From Chrysoperla carnea (Eukaryota > Arthropoda > Insecta > Neuroptera > Chrysopidae), in the NCBI RefSeq assembly GCF_905475395.1, contig NC_058342.1:15410640-15474639 (forward strand): a DNA stretch of 64,000 nt, written 5' to 3'. The position numbers and the translations under genes were made by a program. The first letter of the stretch is position 1. Every line of letters begins with the position of its first letter. The notes under the pieces are model-generated. The model worked only from the letters and a program-made list of their open reading frames with translations, made no database searches and was not told the DNA's origin. This document shows, piece after piece, positions 11,760 through 23,000 of this stretch.

Positions 11760-12405
11760 GTGAAAACAAACAATTAATTGAGTTAATTGTTGAAATACCA
11801 TGTATAAAAAATGTTGAATATCAGGGCTTGCATTATTTTTTTATAAATTAGAAAAGTTTTAAAAACTAACAAAATTATTGCGGCCTTTCGGCAACCATTT
11901 ATTTGCTTTTTGAAAATTTTCGAAAGTATTTTCTAGAATTTTTTTTCGTTTTATAAGAGAGAATGTTTTACAGGACACCAAAGTTTTGCCCTAATTTGCA
12001 CCCTCGCGGATAAACGACGTTTACGAAAAAATGTTTCAAACAAATCTTTTTTATTTTTTTATAAGGAACATTTTTTACATCTAAATTTTTGTTCTATCTC
12101 TAACGGTTTACAAGATGGGTCCTACGGATCCAAAATCCAATTGACATATGTTGCTCATTTATGAAATTAGTCTCACTTTTACATTCTGAGCTAGCTATAA
12201 AAATCTCAACTTGATATCTCATTTCGTTTTTGAGTTATCATTATCCTTTCATATAGACAGGCGGACGGACAGCCGGAAATCGACTAATTAGGTGATTTTA
12301 TGAACACCTATACCAAAAATTTGTTCGTAGCATCAATATTTCTAGGAGTTACAAACTTGGGAATAAATTTAGTATATCTTGATATATACATGGTATAAAA
12401 ACACA
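11760..12405 (-). repeat. High-copy ATACCATG repeat, copy
   Basis: Inverted relative to the 6695 copy. It runs from a TGAGTTAATTGTTGAAATAC block with ACCATGTATA, through AATTTGCACCCTCGCGG and TACAAGATGGGTCCTACGGA, to the GTATATCTTGATATATACAT end. Confidence 0.65.
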
Positions 12406-13600
12406 AGGCACAGAATTTTTTGTATTTTTCGGATAGGAAAATTTTAAATTATTTTACTACAGTCAGGGAATTTTAACTATCATCATTGAAAATTTAAGGA
12501 ATTTCAAATGTTCAGTTCGATCGTCACTCTGCAATACTCATCAAAATCAATCTCGTACATCTGGGCTACAAGTTTTTTAACAGCCTGAAAAGTTTTCCTC
12601 GCCTGTATATTAGTCGCTCAACACAATATGCGAAAGTTGTCGAATGTTCTTCGATTTGATTCGTACCCAACATTATATCATGCCATTTCAATGAAACCCT
12701 AAGTTTCCAAGCCGCTGAAAACGTAAATTTGGACGTAGTTTATTTAATATGAAGATCTGTCTGTATAATATAGGTCTTTGTCCTGATGTCGATTTCAATG
12801 TATATCTTTTGTAAAAATTTGAAAATTACGAGAATAGATTGCAAGATCTAAAAAATTAAATAATTATTTCTATCATTTTCTTGCAAAACAACTTTTGATA
12901 TGTGGTCTCTTTGGCAATCGTAAGCTATGATGTCACCATGTGTTATTTTCGTCTCTTTCTATTTGTACATTTAAATCCTTCATATTTTCGTAGTTTTTGA
13001 TGTTATCCAGAAATGGATTTCACACGATGTTTTGGTTCGATAATAAACGTCGATTAACGCAATAAAAAAATTTTAGGACCAAGGCCTGATTCTGAGATAA
13101 TGTGGCTAAAGTGATTAAAACATTGCGACAAATTTTCTAGTGGAGATAAATCACTATTGTTTTAAAGCAACCGCAGCTACTGAATTTATTTTGAAGTCTA
13201 GAAACAGCGCCGGCTGGAGAGTAATTCACACCCTTTGTGAATACTCAAGTGCGCCTCACTTCCCCAAGTTTACCACGTAAAATGAACCTTTCTTGCTTTT
13301 TGGATTTCTTCAAGATAAATTCAACACATTACCTATGAAATCGCCATGTTTGATTCTAACAGTTGCATGTTGGGATCAAATATGATTCAAAAATAAAATA
13401 TAAACTGAAAAGAGAGAAACATTGACTTTACATTATTGGCTCAAAAATAGAACCATTTCGAAGAACTTGAAACTTGTTTCAGTCTTCAGTCCTGAAACTG
13501 AATATTTACCGTAAGTATTAATTTTGATATGAAGGTACCCGAAAAATATTAATTTACCACTACCGTCCAAAAACTGCTCACCCCTGATCTATAAAATTAT

Positions 13601-14317
13601 TTAAGGTAGTACGGGTAAAATATAAGAAATAAACCTAGAACAATTAGCCTTTTATTATATTAAAGATAAGCATCTAAATAATGTTTTTTTCAAGTTTGAG
13701 GATGCCTTATCGACTTTTTTAATGAAATATTGAAAATCATAAATCTTAGTTTTTACATTGACTCAATTAGATTCCGTGCGTTATTCTTTATACAAGACCA
13801 AAATTATCATTTTTCCAAAAAACTGTGTTCACATAATAATGCACCAGAAAAAAAGTTTATAGAATTTATATATATAAAAAAAAAATACATGTTATCGACC
13901 ATTATCAAAAAATATTAACAATTAATCATAATTCACATTGTAATTTTCATATGTTTCATTATGAGTACGATAACTTTAAAACTCATTAACAAATGTCGTT
14001 GACATCGGTTGACAAGTTTAATTAATATGTCACAAAAAATTGTTTTTATAAAATAGACAATCGACTCCGAAAATTTTAAAGAATCATAACTCGTCGCTTT
14101 AAACCTTTGTAACGTTGCCAAATTTATTATTTTCATCATGATACAGAAGATTTCTAGAGTATAATATGTCGATAATATAGAAATTATAACTACAATAACT
14201 AATAAAATGACTGGTCAAAATACTATTTATTATTTTTGTAATAGAATTTTATGTATTATTAATTGTTATAAAATCAGTTTAATTATTATGGTATTGTGAC
14301 GACCCATACTACCTTAA
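13601..14317. mobile_element. TTAA-flanked TIR element, full copy
   Basis: The left end TTAAGGTAGTACGGGT mirrors the right end ACCCATACTACCTTAA apart from a small difference. TTAA at both termini suits a piggyBac-type TTAA duplication. It is 717 bp with no transposase ORF, hence non-autonomous. The interior matches 45655-46202. Confidence 0.65.
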
Positions 14318-14969
14318 GAAATATTTTGGAATACTTTCTCACTTCGCTAGGATTTAGTAAAATTACGAAATTGATTATAATTCTCGAATATTTTTATTTA
14401 AAAAAAAAATAAAATAGCTCAAAAATTCATTGAATAAACAAATTTAAAATTTCTTAAATCAAAAAAACTTTTCCAAAAAAAAAAAATATCAAATTTCAGT
14501 TCCTGTAAATGTAAGAAAAATCTGTTAATTGTTTTTTGTTACTATTGTAAATAAGATTTTTTTCCGTAAGGGCACAAATTCTTTACTGAAATCATAATTA
14601 TCCAAAACGAGTGTATGGCCTAATTTCAAACACGTTTTGAATAATTTTGCTGTTGAAAATTATCAATTTATCAGGTAAATTTAAATATTTTCACAGTTCG
14701 AAATAGGAGTGTTAATTTTAATAATACAATATTTTCATAATAATTAGAAATAACACTTACTTGATAATTTGATAACTCTGTTAAGCTACAACCACAGACT
14801 ACAAAAACAGATCCAGACACAAACTCAAAATTTATATTGCAAGATTGCGATTGACCTGGAAATATCAGAGAATTTTGAGATTCTGTATCCTCTAGTTTAA
14901 TCTGACAAGTTAGCTTAAAGTATAATTAAACTAAATACCTAAACAGAAAAAATAATACATCTTCGAAAT

Positions 14970-15140
14970 TTTCCAAAGTTGTTTATTAGGTTGTAAATAA
15001 AAAAAAGTCGACCTTTCAGGGATACGCCTAATCCCCTTTTTTGGGGGTTTTAATAAATTTTTTTACAAATTTCAAAAAAACTGTGTGTCAATAAAAAAAA
15101 GTTCAACTTTAAAGTTCTAGCTGATTTAATTGTAAAAGTC
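14970..15140 (+). repeat. Single-arm relative of the 47735 fold-back
   Basis: GTTTATTAGGTTGTAAATAA, GTCGACCTTTCAGGGATACG, CCTAATCCCC and TTAAAGTTCTAGCTGAT match the left arm of 47735-48835. Confidence 0.55.
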
Positions 15141-16034
15141 GGAGAATATTTATATTTTGAGCCATGTTTACTCAAAAATATATTAATAGCATATATTTGA
15201 TATCTATTTCTAATGGTTTAGCTAGAAATTTCATCTAAATGATTCGCTGTAATCAAAGGCTAGCCATCAGATTCAAAACTGATATTAATAAGCCATGTTT
15301 AACAAAGTTTATTTTGTATTTCTCTCTCTCTAATATTTGACTGTAAATGGCGGACAGATCGGAGTCTGGTTATGGTTACTACATATTTGTAATTGATGTG
15401 TTCGTTGAATTTTCTCTCAAATATATATGTCACTGTAATAATGTAATTTCCGTTAGATTTTAAACCAATTAGTAAAATTATAAATTTGACTTTCATAAAA
15501 AGAATCAAAAATCACCCCAACCAATGCCACTCGACCCAGACTAACTAAACATAACGCAACCAGTTTACAATCTGATATCTGTTTCTTCTCTTTCTCATAC
15601 TGTGACTAAAAATGGCGACTAAATTTCGTCTAAAACAGTAAATATAATCGAATTCGTAACACAAGATTTGGCTGGTTAAAATACATAGTAATAGAAACTT
15701 TGACTAAAAATTCATATGACGTTTAGATTTGATTTCATTTGAATGTTTCGACTTTCCATTTTTGTTTCTAGACCTGTTATTGTAGATTGTGACATTAACA
15801 CATATCCTACCTTGTTCAAAACATTTTAAACAGACTTTATGGAATGCTTATCAAATTTTCTACATGTTGAAGATTTATAACGATTAATCGTGTATTTAAA
15901 GTTTTATGACAGTCAAAACTCTTTAAATGATTGAAAAATTTAATAGAATTTGAAATAACTGTAAAATAAACAGAAGAATTGATAGCAATCTTTGTTCATG
16001 AATTTTTATTAAGGGGAGTTTCATCAAAATTCAC

Positions 16035-16760
16035 GCATTAAAAATAAACACGCAACACTTTTTGTTTCGTTAAAAATATATATAATATTGTCTGGCATAT
16101 AGCTTCGTTATTCTTGGTCCTTTAGGGCTCATTTTGAAAATGTTATATGTGTTTGTATTTGTAGTCTTATACATAGTCTTTCATATGATGTGGCGGTAGC
16201 ACCATGAAAGTACATCTGATCTGTGTTTGCTGTCGCGCGACCGGATGCATAGATTTATGGAAATTAATATCTAAAAATATTAACGATCCTTAAATTTTAT
16301 TAAAATTAATTTTGTGTTTTGTTATCTACATATTATGATTAATTGTTGGAAACTTTTATTCAAACGATTTATTCTTAATTGTAAAATTGTTAACCATTTC
16401 ATTCTTGAGATATAATTACTCAAAGTTATTTAATTTTATTGTTGAACAGAAACAATTATATTTAGAGTATAAGTAATTGAAGAGAGATGTCTATTATCAT
16501 ACAGACTTTAATACGATAATACAGAAGATTGACTACGAGAATACCTCGCGTTTGTACATTAGAGTTAAAAAGAATACTTTATTTGACTATGTATGTATAC
16601 TAAGCATGTGTACTATAGTACACAACATTTTTACATAAAGTACGAAAACAACAGCCTTAAAAAGAACCCAATGGGATCAAGGATAACAAAGTTACATGAA
16701 TGCAAATATCGTGTATTTTTAACGAAACAAAACAGTATCGCGTTTTTATTTTTACGGAGT
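16035..16760. repeat. Imperfect fold-back element
   Basis: The left arm (AACACGCAACACTTTTTG, TTTCGTTAAAAATA, TTCGTTATTCTTGGTCC) pairs with the right arm (GGATCAAGGATAACAAAG, TATTTTTAACGAAACAAAA, CAGTATCGCG). Arms are roughly 100-150 bp with mismatches. Confidence 0.4.
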
Positions 16761-18298
16761 ATATTTGACTGAATAAAACTTGCACGATATCGAGCAAAAG
16801 ATATTTCCGTTACGTCCACAAAAATCACTTAATACGTGTTTTGGTATTAAATTATATACAAATAGATATATTTTTTAAAATTATTAGCTTTATTTTGGGT
16901 CCTAATTAGGATAGTAAAAATAAATTTGGTGAAATGTGAACAAAAAAAATAATTTTTTTATATTTTTTTATAAATCGAGAAATAAAATAAAAGTATTGGC
17001 GGGTTTTGTACAGGAAATTAAAAATATAATATTGCGATTAAAATCATCTGAGTCATATCAAAGGGTCCAAATTTTTTTGAAAAAAAATTTGAAAGTAGTA
17101 GAAAAATTTTGATGAAAGTATTTTTAACATAATAGTATTCATTGTTAATTAAATAGAAATGTCGTTCGAAAATATTCTGGGAGGATTTGAGGGGGAAGTC
17201 GATGCAAATTCAGTTTCTTAATCTGGTAGATATCGGTGGATGACTAATGGTAATTGTCACTTGTTTCGGCCTTAAATTCGGTGACAATTGCTACTCTTTA
17301 CAGTGTTGTTTCATTATCGTCTTGCAAAATTAACGAGTTGTTACATAATTCAGGACGAATTTATCATTCAAACACGATCAGATAGTCCTCTTTTATTCGC
17401 TTGTTTCTCCAAAGCTGATTCATGATGGATCACACCACGTATATCGAAAAAAAATTGTCCATCTTCAATGCTTTTTTGACTCAATCTCCGATCAAAATTG
17501 CTACTCTATTCGATTCCGATTGTGCATTTTCATTCTAGTAAATCTACGAACTGTTGCTCCAGAATTCTGATCAACACGGCCAATTCGTTCTGGAAACGAT
17601 TGTGAGATTATTGATAATTCTTTGAATACTTTGTGTCACTTCGTAAACACTTAGTTTTGGGCGTATTTTGTCCGAAGAAGGTAAAAATCACTAACTTTTG
17701 GCCTAAGTGAGGGAAAATTAAGAATTGTTGGTCTAAGGTGGAGCAAAATTAGATAATTACGGTATTAGGCACATTCGTCCAGATCCAGGGTTGGGTAGCA
17801 CACCCTTTCATCCTCTCAGTATGTTCATATACGTATTTTTAGGTATTTTTATTAGGAGTAAAATTAAAATAAGGACAGAGGTACCAAATTACATATTCTT
17901 AGCACTTTTCTATAATATATAAATCGTTAAAAATTAATAGTGAAAACTTGCCTTCAAAGTTTTTCACATGTGCACGTAAAATAAAAAAAAAACATTTTTT
18001 CTTTCGAAATTTTCGAACGATATTTCTCTGTTAAATTAACAATTTTCTAGGTATATATGATTTTAACAAAATATTTGTTTTTTGAGATATACTTACTTAA
18101 GTTGTTTTTCTGTTTTTGTAAAATATGTTTTTTGTTTAGATATAAATTATTTTTAATATATAAAATAGTTTTTCATATTATAAATTATTAATAATTTTCT
18201 TTTCAAAATGAAAATTAATATATTGTATATTTATGTATTCATATTGTGATATTAAATAAAATCAATATTTATTTATTGCGTTTTTGTTTTACAAGGTT

Positions 18299-18396
18299 TA
18301 GAACAGGCTCTGAATGGGGTTGAGTGTGCAAGAATCAATTGACAAAATGTGGTACTCATATTTTGCACACTCAACCCCATCCAGCGCCTGTTCTAG
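18299..18396. repeat. Strong hairpin, ~31-bp arms
   Basis: TAGAACAGGCTCTGAATGGG plus GTTGAGTGTGCA on the left pairs with TGCACACTCAAC plus CCCATCCAGCGCCTGTTCTA on the right, with two or three mismatches and a loop of about 35 bp. The arms are unusually GC-rich for this DNA. Confidence 0.7.
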
Positions 18397-18689
18397 TTTT
18401 CAAATGAAGCCTCCTACGATATCTTGACAAAATATAAGTCTTCTGTGAACTATAGTATCGCCATCTGTGAGAGAATTAACTAGCTATCAGAAAGCTTAAT
18501 CGGTGATATAGGTATCAAGAAATGTTCTTATATACTGTAGGAAATGAAGCATTTAAGGTTGCAATTCTATGGGACAATATGACTTCTTATGAGACCCGGC
18601 TTAGAATGTTCGTATGACTGTGTACAGGGCCCGATCTAGCTATTTTACGGCTCCGGGCAAAAATAATATTTGCCGCCCTTTACATAGCA

Positions 18690-18990
18690 CATACAGGGCG
18701 TTTTAAGTAGACATATGCTTGAAATTCGACAAATAAATTTAATCGAGGAAAATTCTTCAAACGAAAAATATTAGTTTCAAAGGAGCGCATCTTATACCGG
18801 CATCGAATTCGATCTAAGTTTTGAGATTCAATTAAAACCTCACTCTGATTCATAATTGACAAACATCAGATGAACGCTTTAAATTAGAAAGTGGTTCTTT
18901 ATAAATACACAAACATTTTTTGTTTGGACAGTAATTGATAGCAAAAATCTAGCTCTTTGTGCGCTTTGTTCATTCAATTTGAACTAAAAT
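18690..18990 (+). repeat. Single arm of the CATATGCTTGAAAT fold-back family
   Basis: Matches the arms of the fold-back at 22610-23310: CATATGCTTGAAATTCGACA, TCTTATACCGGCATCGAATT and TAGATGAACGC-like blocks, then TTTGTTTGGACAG. It is not itself palindromic. Confidence 0.55.
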
Positions 18991-19224
18991 GGCTTTTTTA
19001 GAAAAACAATTCATACTCCAATTCGCATTTGGCCGATTTTCCGGTGCTGTGTGTCGTGCGTATCAGCTTTTTTCAAGACTAGATTTGCGCTAGCCCACAA
19101 CCTCAGCATAAATATTAATGTAGTAGACGCATGATGAAACCATCAAAAAATCGGTTTTTCGCACCTTATCTATTTTTCTAAAATAACTTCTCCTACGTTA
19201 GAAAAGTAAAATTCTACTGAATTC

Positions 19225-19525
19225 AAAATTTCAGTTATCGGATGAGTTTAGTATAAAATTAGAATCAATGAAGCTACCTACAAATTTTCAACCAACCATC
19301 TTTCATAGTTTTTGAGAAAAAGGGAACTAAATTTTTGCTCTAATTTAGACTCTCACGGGGAAAAAAAGTCATTTACGAAAAAATGTTTCAAACATAAGTT
19401 GTTTACTTTTTTATATGAAACAATTTTACAGTTAAATTTTAGTTCATCCTTTTGCGGTTTACAAGACCCAATGGACCCATGTTGCCAATTTACGAACTCA
19501 AACTCATTTTTTGGGTCCGGATCAC
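19225..19525 (-). repeat. High-copy ATACCATG repeat, partial copy
   Basis: Contains GAGTTTTTGAGAAAAAGGGA-like, ACTCTCACGGGG, AAAAAATGTTTCAAACATAA and TTTACAAGACCCAATGG blocks, inverted relative to the 6695 copy. It adjoins the dispersed repeat at 19540-19800. Confidence 0.5.
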
Positions 19526-19958
19526 AATATTAAAAAAAATTCAAAGTCCACGGTTCTTACCATTATAAATCCGAATTCCAGTATTTATGACCCCCCGAAA
19601 TTTAACTCTAGATCCACGCCGGTTTTCGGGTAAATTAATGATAAAATAGGTCTAATTTTAAAATTAAAATAAATTTTCGCGTTTTATCTCCTATATTTTT
19701 ACATGCACCTACAATTCATACTTTTCCCATTCTCCATAAAGCAGCTTGCCCCCCTCTTTGCCATCGGCTGACGACGCCCTTGGTCTTAAATCGAAGTTAC
19801 TAAAATAGATGGTTAAAATAATCAAAAGAAAAACTAAACTTGTTTTTAGAAATTATTTAATGAAAAAAAAAATACATGAAAATTGTAAATTGTATTATGC
19901 AGACGTACAAATAAGATATAATTTTGAAAATGTTTTTTCCATCCTTAGCTGGATATTT

Positions 19959-20007
19959 TTAATCCATTCGTGTTTTTAATATCTTTTTAGTTACTTTATC
20001 CTTTTCA
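19959..20007 (-). CDS. PSMB3: PSMB3 coding exon 4 (last)
   Basis: A short 49-nt terminal exon. The acceptor TTTTGCAG precedes TGAAAAGG. It completes the split Ile and codes [15 protein letters not shown], then TAA at 19961-19959. This matches the conserved charged C-terminus of beta-3. It is too short to appear as an ORF but restores the exact family length. Confidence 0.92.
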
Positions 20008-23000
20008 CTGCAAAAGAAAAAATATATATTTTATTATTTCGAATCTCAAAATAAAATCAAACATCACTTAGAAAGGAAAACATTTTCTATCATGAGTTTA
20101 TTATTGTTTTCTTGTGTCACTTTGTTATTAGCCCGCCAGCACTCGTGTTATGAGCATTTTGCTCACGCTCGATTTAAAACATAAATAAGTTTTATGTTTA
20201 AGATGGTATATGTGATTGAAACTTTGCCATAACTCTTCATTTAATTTTATCTATTTTCGAATTACGAATTTTTCAGATTTTTTCAATTTACAGTTTTAAA
20301 AAATTTAATTTTTTCAAGGCCTTTAGAAATTAAGACAATTTCTCTTATCACGAGAGAAGGTTTAAGCAAAAAAATAATAACTTCGAAAATTTTCAGGCCT
20401 AGTCGTGTACTTTTGATAGTTTAATATAAGTATTACTCAATAAATTGAATAACTTGTAACAGAAATATGGTAAAATGAGTTAAAATTAATTTAATTATTT
20501 ATATTATTTCTCTGCTCTAATATTTTCCCTCCCAAACATCATTCAATAATCACTAGGCCATTAAAATGTACATTTGGGGTTGCGTTTGTCAGAGGACGCA
20601 AGTTTAATTCAAGTTTGTGGGATTGTAGCCCTTGGCCTCCGGCCACTATGTTGGAAAAACTGCACAAATGATTTTTATGGTTTATCTAACAAACTATAGA
20701 CTTCACAAAAAAATTATTATAACATTTTTTGTTGCAAATAAAATTATCTAGTAAATTGGATCGGTAACTTTAATCGTAGTGTTCATCTTCAAAATCATTT
20801 TCCTTAATTAATTTTGTGTTTTTTTGTTACTGCAAGTGTCCCCAGAACAATGCAGAACATTTGAGGACTGCTTTCCGACATCTGCAGAATATTATAATTA
20901 AAAGCTCAGGGGGGGTACGGGAGGTTTTGAGCTTTGTACTAGCATCAATATGTTTCCAATTTTTTTTCCAGTCCTAGTCTTCTGGTCGTTGTAATTACCG
21001 AGCCCCGACTGGACCTGATGGTAGACACGGAAGCTGTGGAGTTGGGATGTATCTTGTGTTGGAGTAAGTGAAGATAAATTAAATAAACTCTTTGTCACTG
21101 ACTTGGCGAATCGTTTTAACCTTAAGCTGTCAAGCGAATTATCATCATTACTATCCCTATACATTATAAATGTAAAAGTAAGGATGCCTGTTTGTTTGTT
21201 TGTTACGCTTTCACGCAAAAACTAGCTAATGGATTTGAATGAAACTGTAGAACAATATAGCTCATCCGTCAGAATAACACATGATCTATAATTTAAAAAG
21301 ATTATATATTTAAAAAAAATTAAATATATTATAACATTTTACTGCTACGCTTATGAGCATCACTTTAACCATAAGTTAAAAGACTTCTGTAAAAATTTAA
21401 AATAGTAAATGTAAAACAGTTCATGGCCATCTTTTCTGAAATACTTAATAAATTATAACTATTAACACAAATTGAAAACTGTGCATATATTTTAGTTGTG
21501 AAAAACAATCCCTTCGAGTGTTATAGAAGGGAGATAAATGAGATCAAGAGAGGTGGAGGCTTAAAAGCTGTGGTCTTTACTTTTAAGCCCAGTGAAGCGG
21601 GTGAGTATCAAGCTAGTCACCATATAAAGAGATGAAAAAACGTTCACCAATGACAGTGAGCAAAGCAGGGTCAACTGTCTTGTTGAAGAACAACGCGGAT
21701 ACACTTTCTAACTCTAGATGTTTCCCCAGAGTTTTCAGAAGTTCACCCACATTGTAAACGGCTGAAATGGTGTCACATCCAGAAAAAGTATGGAGAAACT
21801 GCAAATCTGCAATGACGTCTCCGTACATAAAACCTGACGGACAATATAATTGTTCTGCTGCACGTCCTTTTTCTGGTTTTTTGTAAAATAATCAGGAAAA
21901 AAGTTATAAGAACCAATAGAAATTTTGTTCTCAATTTTCTCCTATAACTTTGTTATTTTTGGTTCTACGACTAAAACTTACTCGACCGAAGTTCTAGAGA
22001 ATTTTATTTGCAACAAAAAATGTTCTGATATTTTTTTGTGAGGCCTATAGTTTGTCAGATAAATCATAAAAATCATTTGTACCCATTTTCCAAGATGGCG
22101 GCCGGGGCCGATATTTAAAAATTAAAATTGCAACCTCTGACAAAATACGCACGCTTATACCAAAAAAATCTAATATTTTAATGGCCTACACGTAATCAAA
22201 CTATTTTTAATTAGCTAATGCATTAAAAAATAAATTTATATAAAATTATTTAGAGTTATGATTTACAAAGTTGAAGAATATTTAACAGGCGAAATATTTC
22301 ACGCATATGCAGAACGTGTGAGAAAATCTTTCATCACCCAAATAAAGATTATCGAACGATTTACGAAAATGCTGGCGGGTTAAAATACGCTATTTGATCT
22401 TATGATTTCTAAATATCTATATTTTTTATTTCAAATTACTTAGAAAAACAATTTCCAATGCCAGTTATTGAGTGTCAAATGGTCACCCTATTATTCAATA
22501 AACAAGAAGTTTCGGCTAAATATCATTCAGGCCGCTAGTTGAATGTTTTAGTAAAAAGGCTAGATGGTTAATTGATCGGCTAATTAAACCAGTTGGCTAC
22601 GACATACACATGGTGTCTTTTTTAAGTTGGCATATGTTTGAAATACGAAAAATAAGTTTTATGGATAAAAACATTTGAAGCGAAAAATGTTGGGTGTATA
22701 GGCGCTCATCTTATGCACACATTAAACTTGACCAAATTTTTAAGCTCAATGAAAAGCTTACTCTACTCCGTAACTGGTAATCGATAGATGAACACTTGAT
22801 AGAAAGTTGTTATTAATTAAAAAAGTAACATTTTAGGTTTGAAACATTTTTCCGTAAACCGAACAGTTTTGTATCAAAATTGTTATTTCGTATAACTGTT
22901 TCTGCGAAATCTAGACACTCTTTTAGACAAAAATTATACAATAAATCCAATAAAAGTGTTTTGTTTTTCTATAAAGAACATCATTTTTGTTCAAACTGAA

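Larger units (their letters stand above)
10242..19958. other. Intergenic DNA between TMEM63 and PSMB3
   Basis: No host coding exon was recognised. The region holds several repeat elements annotated separately: inverted-repeat elements at 10798-11256 and 13601-14317, a fold-back at about 16035-16760, a hairpin at 18299-18396 and dispersed repeats. About 17000-18240 looks like unremarkable AT-rich DNA. Confidence 0.55.
20554..22188 (-). mobile_element. Long-TIR element carrying a GCDT-family ORF
   Basis: Arms of about 230 bp at 20554-20790 and 21960-22188 are inverted copies. Shared blocks: TAGGCCATTAAAAT; TTTGTCAGAGG; AATGATTTTTATGGTTTATC; AAACTATAG; CATTTTTTGTTGCAAATAAA. TA lies at both outer edges. 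Between them, on the minus strand, is a decayed ORF (next entry), itself split by a Helitron. No recognised transposase was seen, so the superfamily is open. It lies in PSMB3 intron 3. Confidence 0.7.
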
